NCBI GenBank assembly: GCA_023269565.1
Contig: JAHFTD010000002.1
Span: 1 to 64,000, forward strand
DNA length: 64,000 nucleotides
Direction: 5' to 3'
DNA from: Opitutaceae bacterium
GTDB lineage: Bacteria > Verrucomicrobiota > Verrucomicrobiia > Opitutales > Opitutaceae
In this document: piece by piece, positions 1 to 8,483 of the stretch
Layout: the number at the start of each line of letters is the position of its first letter
Numbering within the stretch: position 1 is the first letter of the stretch
Translations under genes and position numbers: made by a program
The notes under the pieces: model-generated
The model's input: only the letters and a program-made list of their open reading frames with translations
What the model was told of the DNA's origin: nothing
The model's database searches: none

Positions 1-271
1 CAAAGGCCTGATTCTCGAGGATGCGCTCTGCGAATCATTCGCCACCATGGGCACCTCGGTAGTCTTCACCGGTTTTTCCCTTGCCATCGGCGTGGGCACC
101 TGGGCGTTCTCCGCGCTGAAGTTCCAAGCGGACATGGGCGTGCTCCTCGCCTTCATGTTTCTCTTCAACATGCTCGGAGCGATGCTGCTGATGCCCGCTC
201 TTGCCCGCTGGCTGTTCCGCCGCCACTCAGGACTCACCCGGGCACCGTTTGCGGTTGCGAAAAACCGTTGA
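1..271 (+). CDS. RND/MMPL-type exporter, C-terminal end (partial)
   Basis: The reading frame is open from the window edge (first full codon at base 2) to a TGA at 271, so this is the 3' end of a longer gene. The visible ~89 residues contain two hydrophobic helices and the segment FSALKFQADMG followed by LLAFMFLFNMLG. Phrases of this kind are typical of the last transmembrane pair of predicted exporters of the RND superfamily (MMPL family), which move lipids or small molecules across the inner membrane using the proton gradient. The ATG at 47 listed in the ORF track is internal. Substrate cannot be told from this fragment. Confidence 0.85.
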   Translation, partial: KGLILEDALCESFATMGTSVVFTGFSLAIGVGTWAFSALKFQADMGVLLAFMFLFNMLGAMLLMPALARWLFRRHSGLTRAPFAVAKNR

Positions 272-327
272 GCGACCGGCGGTCCCCGGCAGGTTGACGC
301 CGGCTGTGCCACCCCTAGCGTTCGTCT

Positions 328-1299
328 ATGGGCTGGGATGTGCGTTTTAATAAAGGTGTTCACCTGCCGCAGGCCGGGCTCTGGCTGGATGCCCGGCACG
401 GCGTCACGCGCGCCTTTGTTTCCCATGCGCACTCCGACCATATCGCCGGCCACCGGGAAATCATCTGCACCGCAGCCACGGCGTGCTTCATGCGCGCGCG
501 GCTGCCGGGCCGGCGCCACGAGGTGATTCTCCCCTTCGGCGAGGCCCATCCGTTGAAATTCGATTGCTTGCTGCGGCTGTTTCCCGCCGGACATATCCTC
601 GGCTCTGCCATGCTCCACCTTACGACGGAGCACGGCGCGTTGCTTTACACCGGGGATTTCAAGACCCGCCCAAACCTCGCCGCCGAATCCTGCGCCGCGC
701 CACGTGCCGACGTGCTCATCATGGAAACCACTTTCGCCCTGCCGCGTTACGTCTTCCCGCCTGATGCGGAAGTGCAGGCTGGCATCATCGCTTTTTGCCG
801 CGAAACCCTTACCACCCCATCCACCCCCGTGCTGTTTGCCTACAGCCTCGGCAAGAGTCAGGAGCTGCTGCAGCTGGTCGGTGGAGCCGGTCTGCCGGTC
901 ATGTTGCATCCCCAGGCATTTGCCATGACACAGCTCTACTCCCAGTTAGGGACGAGTTTGCCGCGCTACACCAAATTCAGTCCCGACCAGCATCGCGGCC
1001 ATGTCGTCATCATGCCGCCGCAGGCCGACAGCCTGCATCTGATTCACCCGAAACGCACTGCCGCCGTCACCGGCTGGGCGATGGATTCCAGCACCCGTTA
1101 CCAGTATGGCTGCGATGCCGCCTTTCCGCTCTCCGACCACGCCGGCTATGACGATCTGCTGGCCTTCGTCGATCGGGTGCAACCGCGTATTGTCTACACC
1201 CTGCACGGCTTTGCCCGGGAATTTGCGGCAACCCTTCGTGCCCGTGGAACGGAAGCGTGGGCCATCGGACAGGGCAACCAGCTGGAACTTTCCTTGTAG
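328..1299 (+). CDS. MBL-fold exonuclease-like hydrolase (mRNA 3'-end processing factor family)
   Basis: This is a 323-residue metallo-beta-lactamase-fold protein. The signature HAHSDHIAGH lies near residues 33-42 and supplies zinc ligands. Further conserved pieces are GHILGSAM, LYTGDFKTR, and a late SDHAGYDDLL plus a histidine in TLHGFA. This pattern matches the YSH1/CPSF-like 'exonuclease of the beta-lactamase fold involved in RNA processing', including the ligase-associated DNA exonuclease branch. No ATP-dependent DNA ligase or helicase, the usual partners of that branch, is next to it here, so the substrate (RNA or DNA) is open. The ATG start follows a 56-nt gap after the exporter. Confidence 0.8.
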   Translation: MGWDVRFNKGVHLPQAGLWLDARHGVTRAFVSHAHSDHIAGHREIICTAATACFMRARLPGRRHEVILPFGEAHPLKFDCLLRLFPAGHILGSAMLHLTTEHGALLYTGDFKTRPNLAAESCAAPRADVLIMETTFALPRYVFPPDAEVQAGIIAFCRETLTTPSTPVLFAYSLGKSQELLQLVGGAGLPVMLHPQAFAMTQLYSQLGTSLPRYTKFSPDQHRGHVVIMPPQADSLHLIHPKRTAAVTGWAMDSSTRYQYGCDAAFPLSDHAGYDDLLAFVDRVQPRIVYTLHGFAREFAATLRARGTEAWAIGQGNQLELSL

Positions 1300-1329
1300 C
1301 GGCCGCACTTCCAGCCAATCCTGCTGTCC

Positions 1330-2121
1330 ATGTCAGCCGTGAGACCGTTCTTGCTCGCCACTTTCCTGGGAACATTCCCACTCGCGTCTGCCGCCCCCTT
1401 CACCGCCTTCCGCGACGGCGAAACTCTCACCTACAAGGTCGGATTTGCCATCTTCAGCCGCGCCGGGGAACTCACCATCGCGGCGCATCAGGACAAGGCT
1501 GAGGGGATCGATATTTTCCGCGTCGCAACCGATACCCGGTCGCGGGGATTCGTGCGCGGGCTCTATGCTTTCGACAATAAGGCGGAGGTGGTCATCGAGC
1601 AGGCCACCGGCCGCATGCTCTCGGTCAGAGAGAGTGGCGCGGATCCCAAGCGCGCCACCGATTCGGAGATCGTCTTCGACTACACCCGGCGGATCGCTCA
1701 CTTCACGGACCGTGTCCGCACCGAGCGCACCGCTGCGGTCGACATCCCCGAAGGCGACCCGCTCGACTTGATCAGTGCGCTCGTGCAGACCCGTGAGTGG
1801 GGCCTCAAGCCCGGCGAGAAACGCGACGTGCTGGTGCAGTTTGGCCGCGATTTCTATCCGCTCTCAATCCATGCCGAGGCCTACGAAACTGTCCATACTC
1901 CTCTTGGCACCTACCGCACCCTGGTGCTGGTCCCGCGGATGGAAAAGGACCCCAAGGGCCTGTTCAAACGCGGTGGCGAGATCAAGGTCTGGATCTCACA
2001 GGACACCCATGCCCTGCCCGTGAAGATGCAGCTCCGCCTCAAGGTTGGCGCGGCCACGCTTCTGCTCACCCGCTACGACCCGGGCGTTCCCGCGCCGGCA
2101 GCTGTTGCGGATCAAAAATAA
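1330..2121 (+). CDS. DUF3108 domain protein, exported
   Basis: The product has 263 residues. It opens with a signal-peptide-like stretch (hydrophobic residues about 5-20, ending ASAAPF), then runs into FRDGETLTYKVGFAIF and a beta-rich body. That opening is characteristic of DUF3108 proteins, periplasmic proteins of unknown function with a lipocalin-like strand pattern. It starts 30 nt after the MBL gene, so the two may be co-transcribed. The last 56 nt overlap, in convergent orientation, the end of the glycosylase gene on the other strand. Function is not known. Confidence 0.75.
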   Translation: MSAVRPFLLATFLGTFPLASAAPFTAFRDGETLTYKVGFAIFSRAGELTIAAHQDKAEGIDIFRVATDTRSRGFVRGLYAFDNKAEVVIEQATGRMLSVRESGADPKRATDSEIVFDYTRRIAHFTDRVRTERTAAVDIPEGDPLDLISALVQTREWGLKPGEKRDVLVQFGRDFYPLSIHAEAYETVHTPLGTYRTLVLVPRMEKDPKGLFKRGGEIKVWISQDTHALPVKMQLRLKVGAATLLLTRYDPGVPAPAAVADQK

Positions 2122-2629
2122 ACCGCCACGGTTTCACCGCCCATTTCGGACCCGCGTAACCGACGCCGATTCGCGGCGTCGCTTCAATCAGCCGGCGAGG
2201 CACGACGATCCCGTGGTTTTCTAAATGGAGACCGCTTTCCCGCGTAGCTTTCACCCCATTCAACCGCCGGCCGATGCCCAGTGCCTTGGTTAGACGCCCC
2301 GGACCAGTGATTTCTTTCACCCCGCGGATTAACACTGCGGAGGGATGCCCCGCTGGTCCCGTCACCAGATTCAGCATCTCGTGCACGCCGTAGCAGAGGT
2401 AAACATACCAGACTCCACCCCGGCCATACAGCACCTCGGTGCGCGCAGTCCGGCCCTTGCTTGCGTGGCAGGCAAGATCGCGCTCGCCGTGATACGCCTC
2501 CACTTCAGTGATTAGCCACGCTTCGCTTCGACCTGCGCAAGTGCGCACTAACAGCTTGCCCAGTAGCCACCTCGCGATGCCGATCGTGTCACGTCGCTGC
2601 AGTTCACTCGCCCGCACTAATCGTCCCAT
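2066..2629 (-). CDS. mpg: DNA-3-methyladenine glycosylase (AAG/MPG family)
   Basis: This glycosylase would remove 3-methyladenine and related alkylated purines from DNA, the first step of base excision repair. The AAG-family hallmarks are visible: ARWLLGKLLV, the catalytic region ITEVEAYHGERDLACHA, GRGGVWYVYLCYG, and near the end the PWRF motif. I chose the ATG at 2629 (187 aa), because the track's ORF begins at a TTG and the extra 12 residues look unconserved. The length suits the family. It is divergent from rplU and its 3' end overlaps the DUF3108 gene by 56 nt. Confidence 0.9.
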   Translation of the reverse strand: MGRLVRASELQRRDTIGIARWLLGKLLVRTCAGRSEAWLITEVEAYHGERDLACHASKGRTARTEVLYGRGGVWYVYLCYGVHEMLNLVTGPAGHPSAVLIRGVKEITGPGRLTKALGIGRRLNGVKATRESGLHLENHGIVVPRRLIEATPRIGVGYAGPKWAVKPWRFIFDPQQLPARERPGRSG

Positions 2630-2687
2630 GTCCGCGAGTTGTGTCACTGGATTCACCCGCGGCAAGCCGGCAGTTGCCCGCGGAATA

Positions 2688-2716
2688 TTGTTTTCCGGGG
2701 GAAAATAAAATAATCC
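2688..2716 (+). promoter_or_regulatory. Possible promoter for rplU-rpmA
   Basis: The 130-nt space between mpg and rplU contains an AT-rich patch in otherwise GC-rich DNA: TTGTTT at 2688-2693 followed 17 nt later by TAATCC. A better -10-like TAAAAT lies only 12 nt away. A sigma-70 promoter here is plausible because the ribosomal protein operon must start in this gap, but the match is weak. Confidence 0.3.
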
Positions 2717-2761
2717 TTGCTTACCCCTCCCCCGCTCCCCTTATTTCGCCCCTTTGAATTT

Positions 2762-3076
2762 ATGAAAGCCACTATCAAGACACAGGGAAAGCAGTTCTCG
2801 GTCAGCGAGGGCGATATCCTCATCGTCGACCGCTATCCCAAGACGGAAACCGGCTCCACCGTTGAGATCACCGAGGTGCTGTCTGCCGGCGAAGGTGACG
2901 CCTTCAAAGTTGGCACTCCCTTCCTCGTCGGCGCCTCGGTCACTGCCAAGATTCTCGAGAACAAACGTGGCAAAAAGGTTATCGTCTTCAAGAAAAAGAA
3001 GCGCAAGGGCTACGAGCGCAAGCGCGGCCACCGTCAGGAACTTTCCGTCATCAAGATTGAATCCATCTCCGCCTAA
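2762..3076 (+). CDS. rplU: 50S ribosomal protein L21
   Basis: L21 is a large-subunit protein that binds 23S rRNA. The 104-residue product starts [12 protein letters not shown], close to the family opening (a short peptide followed by GGKQY in most bacteria), and keeps the basic C-terminal block [14 protein letters not shown] with the usual ending IKIESI. The track starts 45 nt upstream, but the ATG at 2762 matches the family start. It sits 9 nt upstream of rpmA, the standard L21-L27 pairing. Confidence 0.97.
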   Translation: MKATIKTQGKQFSVSEGDILIVDRYPKTETGSTVEITEVLSAGEGDAFKVGTPFLVGASVTAKILENKRGKKVIVFKKKKRKGYERKRGHRQELSVIKIESISA

Positions 3077-3085
3077 GGATCCGCC

Positions 3086-3325
3086 ATGGCACATAAAACA
3101 GGTCAAAAATCCTCCAGCAACGGCCGGGACAGCCAGTCCAAACGCCTCGGCGTGAAACTCTTTGGCGGCCAGAAGGTCATCGCCGGCAACATCATCGTCC
3201 GGCAACGCGGCACCAAGTATCATCCCGGCCGCGGCGTCGGCGTCGGCCGCGACTGGACGCTGTTCGCCCTGCGCGATGGCACGATCGAATTCGACAAGGC
3301 CCACCGCAAGGTAAACGTCGTCTGA
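3086..3325 (+). CDS. rpmA: 50S ribosomal protein L27
   Basis: L27 lies near the peptidyl-transferase centre of the large subunit. The 79-residue product begins [16 protein letters not shown], with the typical family block [17 protein letters not shown] and [10 protein letters not shown]. There is no N-terminal cleavable extension as seen in Firmicutes. It is slightly shorter than the ~85 residues of E. coli L27 because the C-terminus ends soon after the HRKVNV block. It is co-transcribed with rplU and followed 24 nt later by a strong intrinsic terminator. Confidence 0.97.
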   Translation: MAHKTGQKSSSNGRDSQSKRLGVKLFGGQKVIAGNIIVRQRGTKYHPGRGVGVGRDWTLFALRDGTIEFDKAHRKVNVV

Positions 3326-3349
3326 GTAGTCTCCCAGAACAGTTTCTCC

Positions 3350-3374
3350 AGCGTGCCCCCTGGCACGCTTTTTT
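3350..3374 (+). terminator. Rho-independent terminator after rpmA
   Basis: An 8-bp perfect stem (AGCGTGCC / GGCACGCT) with a 4-nt loop CCCT is followed by a run of T. It closes the rplU-rpmA operon. Confidence 0.92.
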
Positions 3375-3412
3375 GTTTGTAGGCTTCCTGTGGCCGGCGA
3401 TTCACTCCTCCC

Positions 3413-3757
3413 GTGTCCGACCGTCTGTCAGAACTCCGTCGCCAGCGCGCCCTGCTGCAGGAACACCTCGCATCGCTTGAACGCGAGATCGCTACGGAGG
3501 CATTCCGGCCAGAGATTCCGCCGGACAACAGGGTTGCCCCTAATTCCAAAGTTACCCTTCCATTGCCCACCCTGACTTCTCCGCCTCAGGGCGATGGGTC
3601 CACGTCAGCTGATCCAGAGAAAACACTCGAGCAATACCAGACTGAACCGCAGTCCATCCATCGCGAAGTCAAGCGCGGCTGCCTGTTGTATTTTGCCGTG
3701 GCCTTGGCGATTGTTGTCCTGGGTGTTCTGGCTCTGTATCTGCGTTCCACCAAATAA
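3413..3757 (+). CDS. Small membrane-anchored protein of unknown function
   Basis: This 114-residue protein starts at a GTG. The first ~30 residues (SDRLSELRRQRALLQEHLASLEREI) form a short amphipathic or coiled-coil helix. A proline- and threonine-rich middle follows, then one strongly hydrophobic helix at about residues 88-110 (LLYFAVALAIVVLGVLALYL) and a short basic tail. It is therefore a tail-anchored or single-pass inner-membrane protein. It lies just after the rpmA terminator and converges with the oxidoreductase gene 3 nt away. I do not recognise a family. Confidence 0.6.
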   Translation: MSDRLSELRRQRALLQEHLASLEREIATEAFRPEIPPDNRVAPNSKVTLPLPTLTSPPQGDGSTSADPEKTLEQYQTEPQSIHREVKRGCLLYFAVALAIVVLGVLALYLRSTK

Positions 3758-3760
3758 GCG

Positions 3761-4789
3761 TCAGATCGGTGTGGGCGCTCCAGCGGCGTTCCAGGAAGCC
3801 CACACGGCTTCGGTAAAACGCATGTATTCCACGCCGGTGGCAAAATCCGTCAGCCGCACCGGCTTGCCTTCACGGATGCTCTCGATGAAGTCCGCCTCCA
3901 CGCGCCACCCGCCGCGCTTCTCGGGCGGTATTGTCACGAGTTGCTCGTCTTCACCCGGCCGGCCCAGCCGCAGTTCGTTTTTATGCAAATCCAGTCGCAA
4001 TCCGGCCTTGGCTCCGTTGAGTCTAATCTCGGACCGCGGGGCGCTGGTTTCCGCGCCACTGAAATGCGCCACCAGCCGCGCGCCGTTCGCGTAACGGCCG
4101 CAGATGCTCAGGCTCTCGGGTATTAGCACGGGGTGCATCCGCCCGGCCTCGTCGCTGCGCTCGCGAGTGAAGATCGCCGCGTCAGCCCGCACCCAGGCCG
4201 GCGCCTTACCGAGCCAGCGCAACGCCATCTCGTAATAAATGCCCATGAACATCGTGTTCATGCCGCTCATCTCGTGGTCGAAGCGGAAATTCATCGGCGT
4301 GGAGGGATTCGCCGCCGCGGCGTTGGTGCAGGTCAGCACCACCTCCCGCAGTTCGCCAAGCACGTCCGCCGCCAGCATTTCCCCGACGGTGGCGTCGAAT
4401 GGCAACGACATCGGAGCCGGCACGATTTGCGCCGCGAGTTCAGGGTGCTGTTGCGCTTCGGCGAGCATCGCCTCCGCCTCGACGAGGTTGCACGCCATGC
4501 GGGCCTCGGTCAGCACGTGCTTGCCGGCCCGCAGCGCGGCAACACTCAACTCGGCATGCAGATTGGGCCAGGTGCCAATGCAGACCGCATCGATGTCCGG
4601 AGCCGAGACGATCTGCCTCCAGTCGTCCGCGACGCGGGGGATGCCGAATTCCCGCGCGACTCGTTCGCCGGACTCGCGCGATCGGTTGCAGACTGCCGCG
4701 ACTTCCACTCCGGTGATCGCTTGCAGCCCGGGGATATGCTTCAACCGCGTGTTGGCGCCCGCACCGATCATACCGACCCGAATCGTCAT
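3761..4789 (-). CDS. Gfo/Idh/MocA-family oxidoreductase lacking the usual EKP lysine
   Basis: The 342-residue product has an N-terminal Rossmann fold (VGMIGAGANTRLKHIPG) and the two-domain layout of NAD(P)-dependent sugar or inositol dehydrogenases. At the family's catalytic EKP position (normally CEKPLA) it reads VLTEARMA, so the lysine is absent. This suggests either a variant mechanism or a non-dehydrogenase role. A purine-free AAGGGA ribosome-binding site precedes the ATG. The gene overlaps the upstream chorismate mutase gene by 4 nt (ATGA), so it is the third gene of the scpB-aroQ operon. Substrate unknown. Confidence 0.8.
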   Translation of the reverse strand: MTIRVGMIGAGANTRLKHIPGLQAITGVEVAAVCNRSRESGERVAREFGIPRVADDWRQIVSAPDIDAVCIGTWPNLHAELSVAALRAGKHVLTEARMACNLVEAEAMLAEAQQHPELAAQIVPAPMSLPFDATVGEMLAADVLGELREVVLTCTNAAAANPSTPMNFRFDHEMSGMNTMFMGIYYEMALRWLGKAPAWVRADAAIFTRERSDEAGRMHPVLIPESLSICGRYANGARLVAHFSGAETSAPRSEIRLNGAKAGLRLDLHKNELRLGRPGEDEQLVTIPPEKRGGWRVEADFIESIREGKPVRLTDFATGVEYMRFTEAVWASWNAAGAPTPI

Positions 4790-5073
4790 TTTCCCTTTCT
4801 CCGTGCGCTGCGCTGTTTGCTTTGCAGTTGAACCGACGCAGCGATGATCTGCCGGTAGATGCGGCGGAGTTGCCCGGCGGTGCTCGGTCCGGCATTGGCG
4901 GTGCAGACGTTGCGCAGGATCTCGGCCGAGCGCTTCGGAGAGTAGCTCGCGAGGCCGCGTTCCGCCTTCCAGGTGCCAATGCGCCCGACGGTGGCGAGCC
5001 GTTGGTTGAGGAGTTTCACCAAGCGCCGGTCGAGGATATCGATCTTCGAGCGCAAACGGGTCAGTTCACTCAT
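4786..5073 (-). CDS. Chorismate mutase, AroQ class
   Basis: The 95-residue all-helical protein would convert chorismate to prephenate, the branch point to phenylalanine and tyrosine. It shows the AroQ pattern: LRSKIDILDRRLVKLLNQR, then IGTWKAERG and YSPKRSAEIL, and a last helix IYRQIIAASVQLQ carrying the active-site glutamine region. It is a stand-alone mutase with no prephenate dehydratase or dehydrogenase fusion. Its start overlaps the stop of scpB by 4 nt and its stop overlaps the start of the oxidoreductase by 4 nt, so translation is probably coupled. Confidence 0.85.
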   Translation of the reverse strand: MSELTRLRSKIDILDRRLVKLLNQRLATVGRIGTWKAERGLASYSPKRSAEILRNVCTANAGPSTAGQLRRIYRQIIAASVQLQSKQRSARRKGK

Positions 5074-5870
5074 GAGGGAGGCCGTTCCGTCTGCTCCGTC
5101 GTCGGCCCGAGGGCCATCTGGGCCTCTTCTTTTTCGTCGAGTCCCATGTCAGCATCGGTCGCGTGCCGGGGCTGGCTGGCGGACTGCAGCCAGGCGTCGA
5201 TCTGTCGGGGCGAAAGCACATCCGAGGCGGGCAAATCCTCCAGTGATTTGAGCCCCACGAATTCGAGGAAAATCTCGTTCGTGCCGTATTGGATCGGGCG
5301 GCCAGGCAAATCGGCACGTCCGACAATGTAGATCAAGTCACGCTCCAAGAGCTTGCTCAAGCCGGCATCGGCCGAAACGCCCCGAATCTGCTCAATCTCG
5401 GCGCGGGTCACCGGCTGCCGGTAGGCGATGACGGCGAGTGTTTCCAAAGACGAGGGGCTGAGGCGGACCGGCGGCGGCTCGTTGCGGAGCAGCCTCACCC
5501 AGCGGGCAAAGCGCGGTTGGGTGACGAGCCGCCAGCCGTTGTGTCCCTCCACCAGCAGCAGTTCGCTGTCGGAGGCCTTTGCTTCGGTCGAGATAGTTTC
5601 CATGCCCTCCCGGATTTGGGTCGCCGTCACAAAAGTGGGAACCTCGCGATAGTATTTCTCGTCCTCGACCGCGGCGAAGAGCGCACCGGCGGATTCACCC
5701 TGGACTGGCGTCTCTCCCGGAGCCGCCGGGGCGGCGGACTCATCGGTCAGTGGCAGGTTGGTCGCCTGCTCGTGTAACCGCGCAAACGCCGTCTGGATGT
5801 CTTTCACCGACAGTGGTCCGCTGGACGCGAGCAACATCACTTTCAACACACGCTTGAGATCAAAGGCCAT
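5070..5870 (-). CDS. scpB: Segregation and condensation protein B
   Basis: ScpB is the winged-helix (kite) subunit of the SMC-ScpAB condensin complex that compacts and separates chromosomes. The 266-residue product opens [19 protein letters not shown] and carries the hallmark [28 protein letters not shown] and the second winged helix [34 protein letters not shown]. An acidic, low-complexity insert of ~40 residues separates the first helices from the conserved part. It heads the operon with chorismate mutase. Its partner scpA is more than 50 kb away in this window. Confidence 0.93.
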   Translation of the reverse strand: MAFDLKRVLKVMLLASSGPLSVKDIQTAFARLHEQATNLPLTDESAAPAAPGETPVQGESAGALFAAVEDEKYYREVPTFVTATQIREGMETISTEAKASDSELLLVEGHNGWRLVTQPRFARWVRLLRNEPPPVRLSPSSLETLAVIAYRQPVTRAEIEQIRGVSADAGLSKLLERDLIYIVGRADLPGRPIQYGTNEIFLEFVGLKSLEDLPASDVLSPRQIDAWLQSASQPRHATDADMGLDEKEEAQMALGPTTEQTERPPS

Positions 5871-5944
5871 GCTTTCGCTCCAGTGATGCGTCGAAGCACG
5901 GACCGCGCAATCCCGAAAAATGCCCGCTTTTCAGGCTAGCCGCG

Positions 5945-7567
5945 ATGTCCGGCACCGGTTACCAATCACCCAACATGAATTGGGAACGTTTCAAGTCGCT
6001 CCACTGTGCGCCGCCAAAGCTTGGCCTGACTCTCGATGTCAGTCGGATGCCTTTCCCCGGCGATTACCTGGACTCTTTGGCCTCGAGATTCCAGCAGGCA
6101 TTCGCCGACATGGCTGTTCTTGAGCAGGGCGCAGTCGCCAATCCGGATGAAAATCGGATGGTCGGGCACTACTGGCTCCGGGCGTCGCACTTGGCACCGG
6201 CCGAGGAGATCGCCGAGGCTATCACCGGCACACTCGCCTCGATCAAGGAGTTTGCCACCAAAGTCCACCGGGGAGACATCGCCCCGCCCGGCGGCGGCAA
6301 ATTCAGGGAAGTCCTGGTCATCGGCATCGGCGGTTCGGCGCTTGGACCGCAGTTCGTCAGCCACGCGCTCGGCCGGCTGCGCGGACGCCGGGACAAGATG
6401 CGGTTGAGCTTTTTCGACAACACCGATCCCGACGGCATGGACTATGTGCTCGCCGAACTCGGCAGTCGCCTGAAGCACACGCTGGTGCTCGTCATTTCCA
6501 AATCCGGCGGCACGCTGGAAACCCGCAACGGCATGCTCGAAGCCCGGGCCGCCTTCGCGCGTCACGGTCTCGATCATTCCAAGCACTTTGTCGCCGTCAC
6601 CGGGGCGGGCTCGAAGCTCGACCAACTCGCCCAAAAGGAAAGCTGGCAGGCGCGATTTCCCATGTGGGACTGGGTCGGAGGGCGCACCTCGGAATTCAGC
6701 GCCGTGGGTCTATTGCCCGCCGCGCTGCAGGGAATCAAGATTGACCAGATGCTCGCTGGAGCCGCGGCCATGGATGCAGTCACCCGCCAGCCCTCATTGC
6801 GGGGCAATCCCGCCGCCCTGCTGGCCGCGATGTGGCTATGGGCTACGGATGGCCGCGGGGCGAAGGACATGGTCATCCTGCCCTACAAAGACCGCCTGCT
6901 GCTCTTTTCGCGCTACCTGCAGCAACTCGTGATGGAATCGCTCGGCAAGGAACTTGATCTGGCCGGTCGCACCGTTAACCAGGGCATTGCCGTCTACGGC
7001 AACAAGGGCTCGACCGACCAGCACGCCTACGTCCAGCAACTGCGGGAGGGCGTGAACAATTTCTTCGTCACCTTCATCGAAGTGCTCAAGGATCGCGACC
7101 AACCGGCTTCACTTGAAGTCGAATCCGGCGTGACCAGCGGTGATTACCTGCAGGGCTTCATGCTCGGCACCCGCGAGGCGCTCGCCGAGAAGGACCGCCA
7201 CTCCATCACTATTACCATCCCGGACATATCACCACGTTCCATTGGAATGTTGATCGCCCTTTATGAGCGCGCCGTGGGGTTCTATGCCTCGCTGGTTGGC
7301 ATAAATGCCTATCACCAACCGGGCGTCGAGGCGGGCAAGCAGGCCGCCGGTGGTGTCATTGAGCTCCGGCGGCAGATCGTCGCCGCCCTCCACGCAACCG
7401 CTGGCACCGCCTTCACCGCGGAGTCCCTGGCCGCGCGGATCAACCAGTCAGCCACGACGGAACTGGTCTACAAAATTCTCGAGCACCTCGCTGCCAATCC
7501 AGGCAACGGGATCGTCAAGACGCCCCGCAAGCCGTGGCACCAATCAACCTACGCCTTGCTCGCATGA
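5945..7567 (+). CDS. pgi: Glucose-6-phosphate isomerase
   Basis: The enzyme interconverts glucose 6-phosphate and fructose 6-phosphate in the cytoplasm. The 540-residue product keeps the phosphate-binding motifs [10 protein letters not shown] and [12 protein letters not shown] and the active-site region [17 protein letters not shown]. The C-terminal ~80 residues carry a helical extension ending in a winged-helix-like segment ([18 protein letters not shown]). An alternative ATG at 5975 (MNWERF) would drop ten residues. The stop overlaps the next gene by 4 nt (ATGA). Confidence 0.96.
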   Translation: MSGTGYQSPNMNWERFKSLHCAPPKLGLTLDVSRMPFPGDYLDSLASRFQQAFADMAVLEQGAVANPDENRMVGHYWLRASHLAPAEEIAEAITGTLASIKEFATKVHRGDIAPPGGGKFREVLVIGIGGSALGPQFVSHALGRLRGRRDKMRLSFFDNTDPDGMDYVLAELGSRLKHTLVLVISKSGGTLETRNGMLEARAAFARHGLDHSKHFVAVTGAGSKLDQLAQKESWQARFPMWDWVGGRTSEFSAVGLLPAALQGIKIDQMLAGAAAMDAVTRQPSLRGNPAALLAAMWLWATDGRGAKDMVILPYKDRLLLFSRYLQQLVMESLGKELDLAGRTVNQGIAVYGNKGSTDQHAYVQQLREGVNNFFVTFIEVLKDRDQPASLEVESGVTSGDYLQGFMLGTREALAEKDRHSITITIPDISPRSIGMLIALYERAVGFYASLVGINAYHQPGVEAGKQAAGGVIELRRQIVAALHATAGTAFTAESLAARINQSATTELVYKILEHLAANPGNGIVKTPRKPWHQSTYALLA

Positions 7568-8286
7568 CCGCGCGGACATTCATTGTGTTTCTAGGCGCCG
7601 GTGCACTGGCGCTGGCCGTAGCCTTGGTTTATGCACGCCGGGAAAATCAGCAGCTCATCGCCAGCAATCGTCAAATCTACCAGCAACTCGCCGCCGCTCG
7701 TTACGAGGCCAAGAGTGTCCGGCAACATCTGCGGGCGCTTGAGCAGGGAGCCACCGCACTCGATGCCCAGCTAGGCTCGGCCAAGACCCGCGCCGCAATG
7801 AGTGAATTCAAATCCGTCCTACTCGATCACGAGCTGGGTGCGGTCACCGCCCGGCTCACGGAACGCGAGCAAAGGGAGGTGACCCTGCTGGCCGAGCTCG
7901 CCATGCTCCGCGAGGAGCGCCCGCGGGTGACGGGTGACGGGAACGAACCGAGGGAACTCCAGCAACGAATCACGCGGCTGGAAGGGCAACTGGCGGCGCT
8001 GCTGGTCCGCAGCCTTGAGACATCATCCCCCGCGGCGGCTACCCTTCTGGCTCCCGCGACTTTTTCGGTGGTGAAAGTCGGATTGCGCGAGTCCTTCGTG
8101 GTTGTCGATTACGGCACTGAGCATGGCAGCCGGCCGGGGGAAATTCTTCGTCTCCTCCGGGACGACCGGGCGCTGGCCCTCGTGCAGGTCAGCGACGCCC
8201 GGGACCGCTTTTCGATCGCCCAAGTTCTGCCTCGTTCCCGGAAAGAGCAGTTGCACAGCGGCGATTTAGTCGTATTAGCGAGGTAA
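7564..8286 (+). CDS. Membrane-anchored coiled-coil protein of unknown function
   Basis: I place the start at the ATG at 7564, overlapping the pgi stop, giving 240 residues instead of the longer track ORF. The protein has an N-terminal transmembrane helix ([17 protein letters not shown]), a long heptad-like stretch (about residues 25-145) rich in Q, A, E and R, and a compact C-terminal domain (about 165-240) with [20 protein letters not shown] and SIAQVLPRS. The tail looks like a small beta-barrel. The layout (TM, coiled coil, beta domain) resembles MreC-like cell-shape proteins in outline only; I do not claim homology. It is followed at once by a small lipoprotein gene. Confidence 0.75.
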   Translation: MTARTFIVFLGAGALALAVALVYARRENQQLIASNRQIYQQLAAARYEAKSVRQHLRALEQGATALDAQLGSAKTRAAMSEFKSVLLDHELGAVTARLTEREQREVTLLAELAMLREERPRVTGDGNEPRELQQRITRLEGQLAALLVRSLETSSPAAATLLAPATFSVVKVGLRESFVVVDYGTEHGSRPGEILRLLRDDRALALVQVSDARDRFSIAQVLPRSRKEQLHSGDLVVLAR

Positions 8287-8289
8287 TCT

Positions 8290-8433
8290 ATGCGAAAATT
8301 TCTTTACGCCTTTCTCCTGGCCCTGCTCGGTCTTTGTGGACTCGCCGGCTGCTCTTCGCCAAACGAAGAATCGTCCATCCCGTGGAGCCGGCCCGCTGAC
8401 TGGGAGGGTCGCATTCCGGGCATGGGCAAGTAA
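8290..8433 (+). CDS. Small lipoprotein (47 aa), absent from the ORF track
   Basis: I read this gene directly; it is too short for the supplied track. It starts at ATG 8290, three nt after the previous stop, and ends with TAA at 8433. The product has a basic N-terminus, a leucine-rich hydrophobic core and a lipobox LAGC near residue 21, so it should be cleaved before the cysteine and lipid-anchored. The mature part is only ~27 residues with three tryptophan or proline landmarks (IPWSRPADWEGRIPG). Its position between the coiled-coil gene and a terminator makes it the last gene of the pgi operon. Function unknown. Confidence 0.8.
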   Translation: MRKFLYAFLLALLGLCGLAGCSSPNEESSIPWSRPADWEGRIPGMGK

Positions 8434-8457
8434 TCGCTCGCCGCGTTTTCTCACCGC

Positions 8458-8483
8458 AAATCCGGCCTTGCGCCGGATTTTTT
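8458..8483 (+). terminator. Rho-independent terminator abutting the rsmI start codon
   Basis: The stem AAATCCGGC / GCCGGATTT has nine pairs and a 5-nt loop (CTTGC), followed by a T run. The T run ends directly at the ATG of rsmI (8484), leaving no room for a normal ribosome-binding site. Confidence 0.88.
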
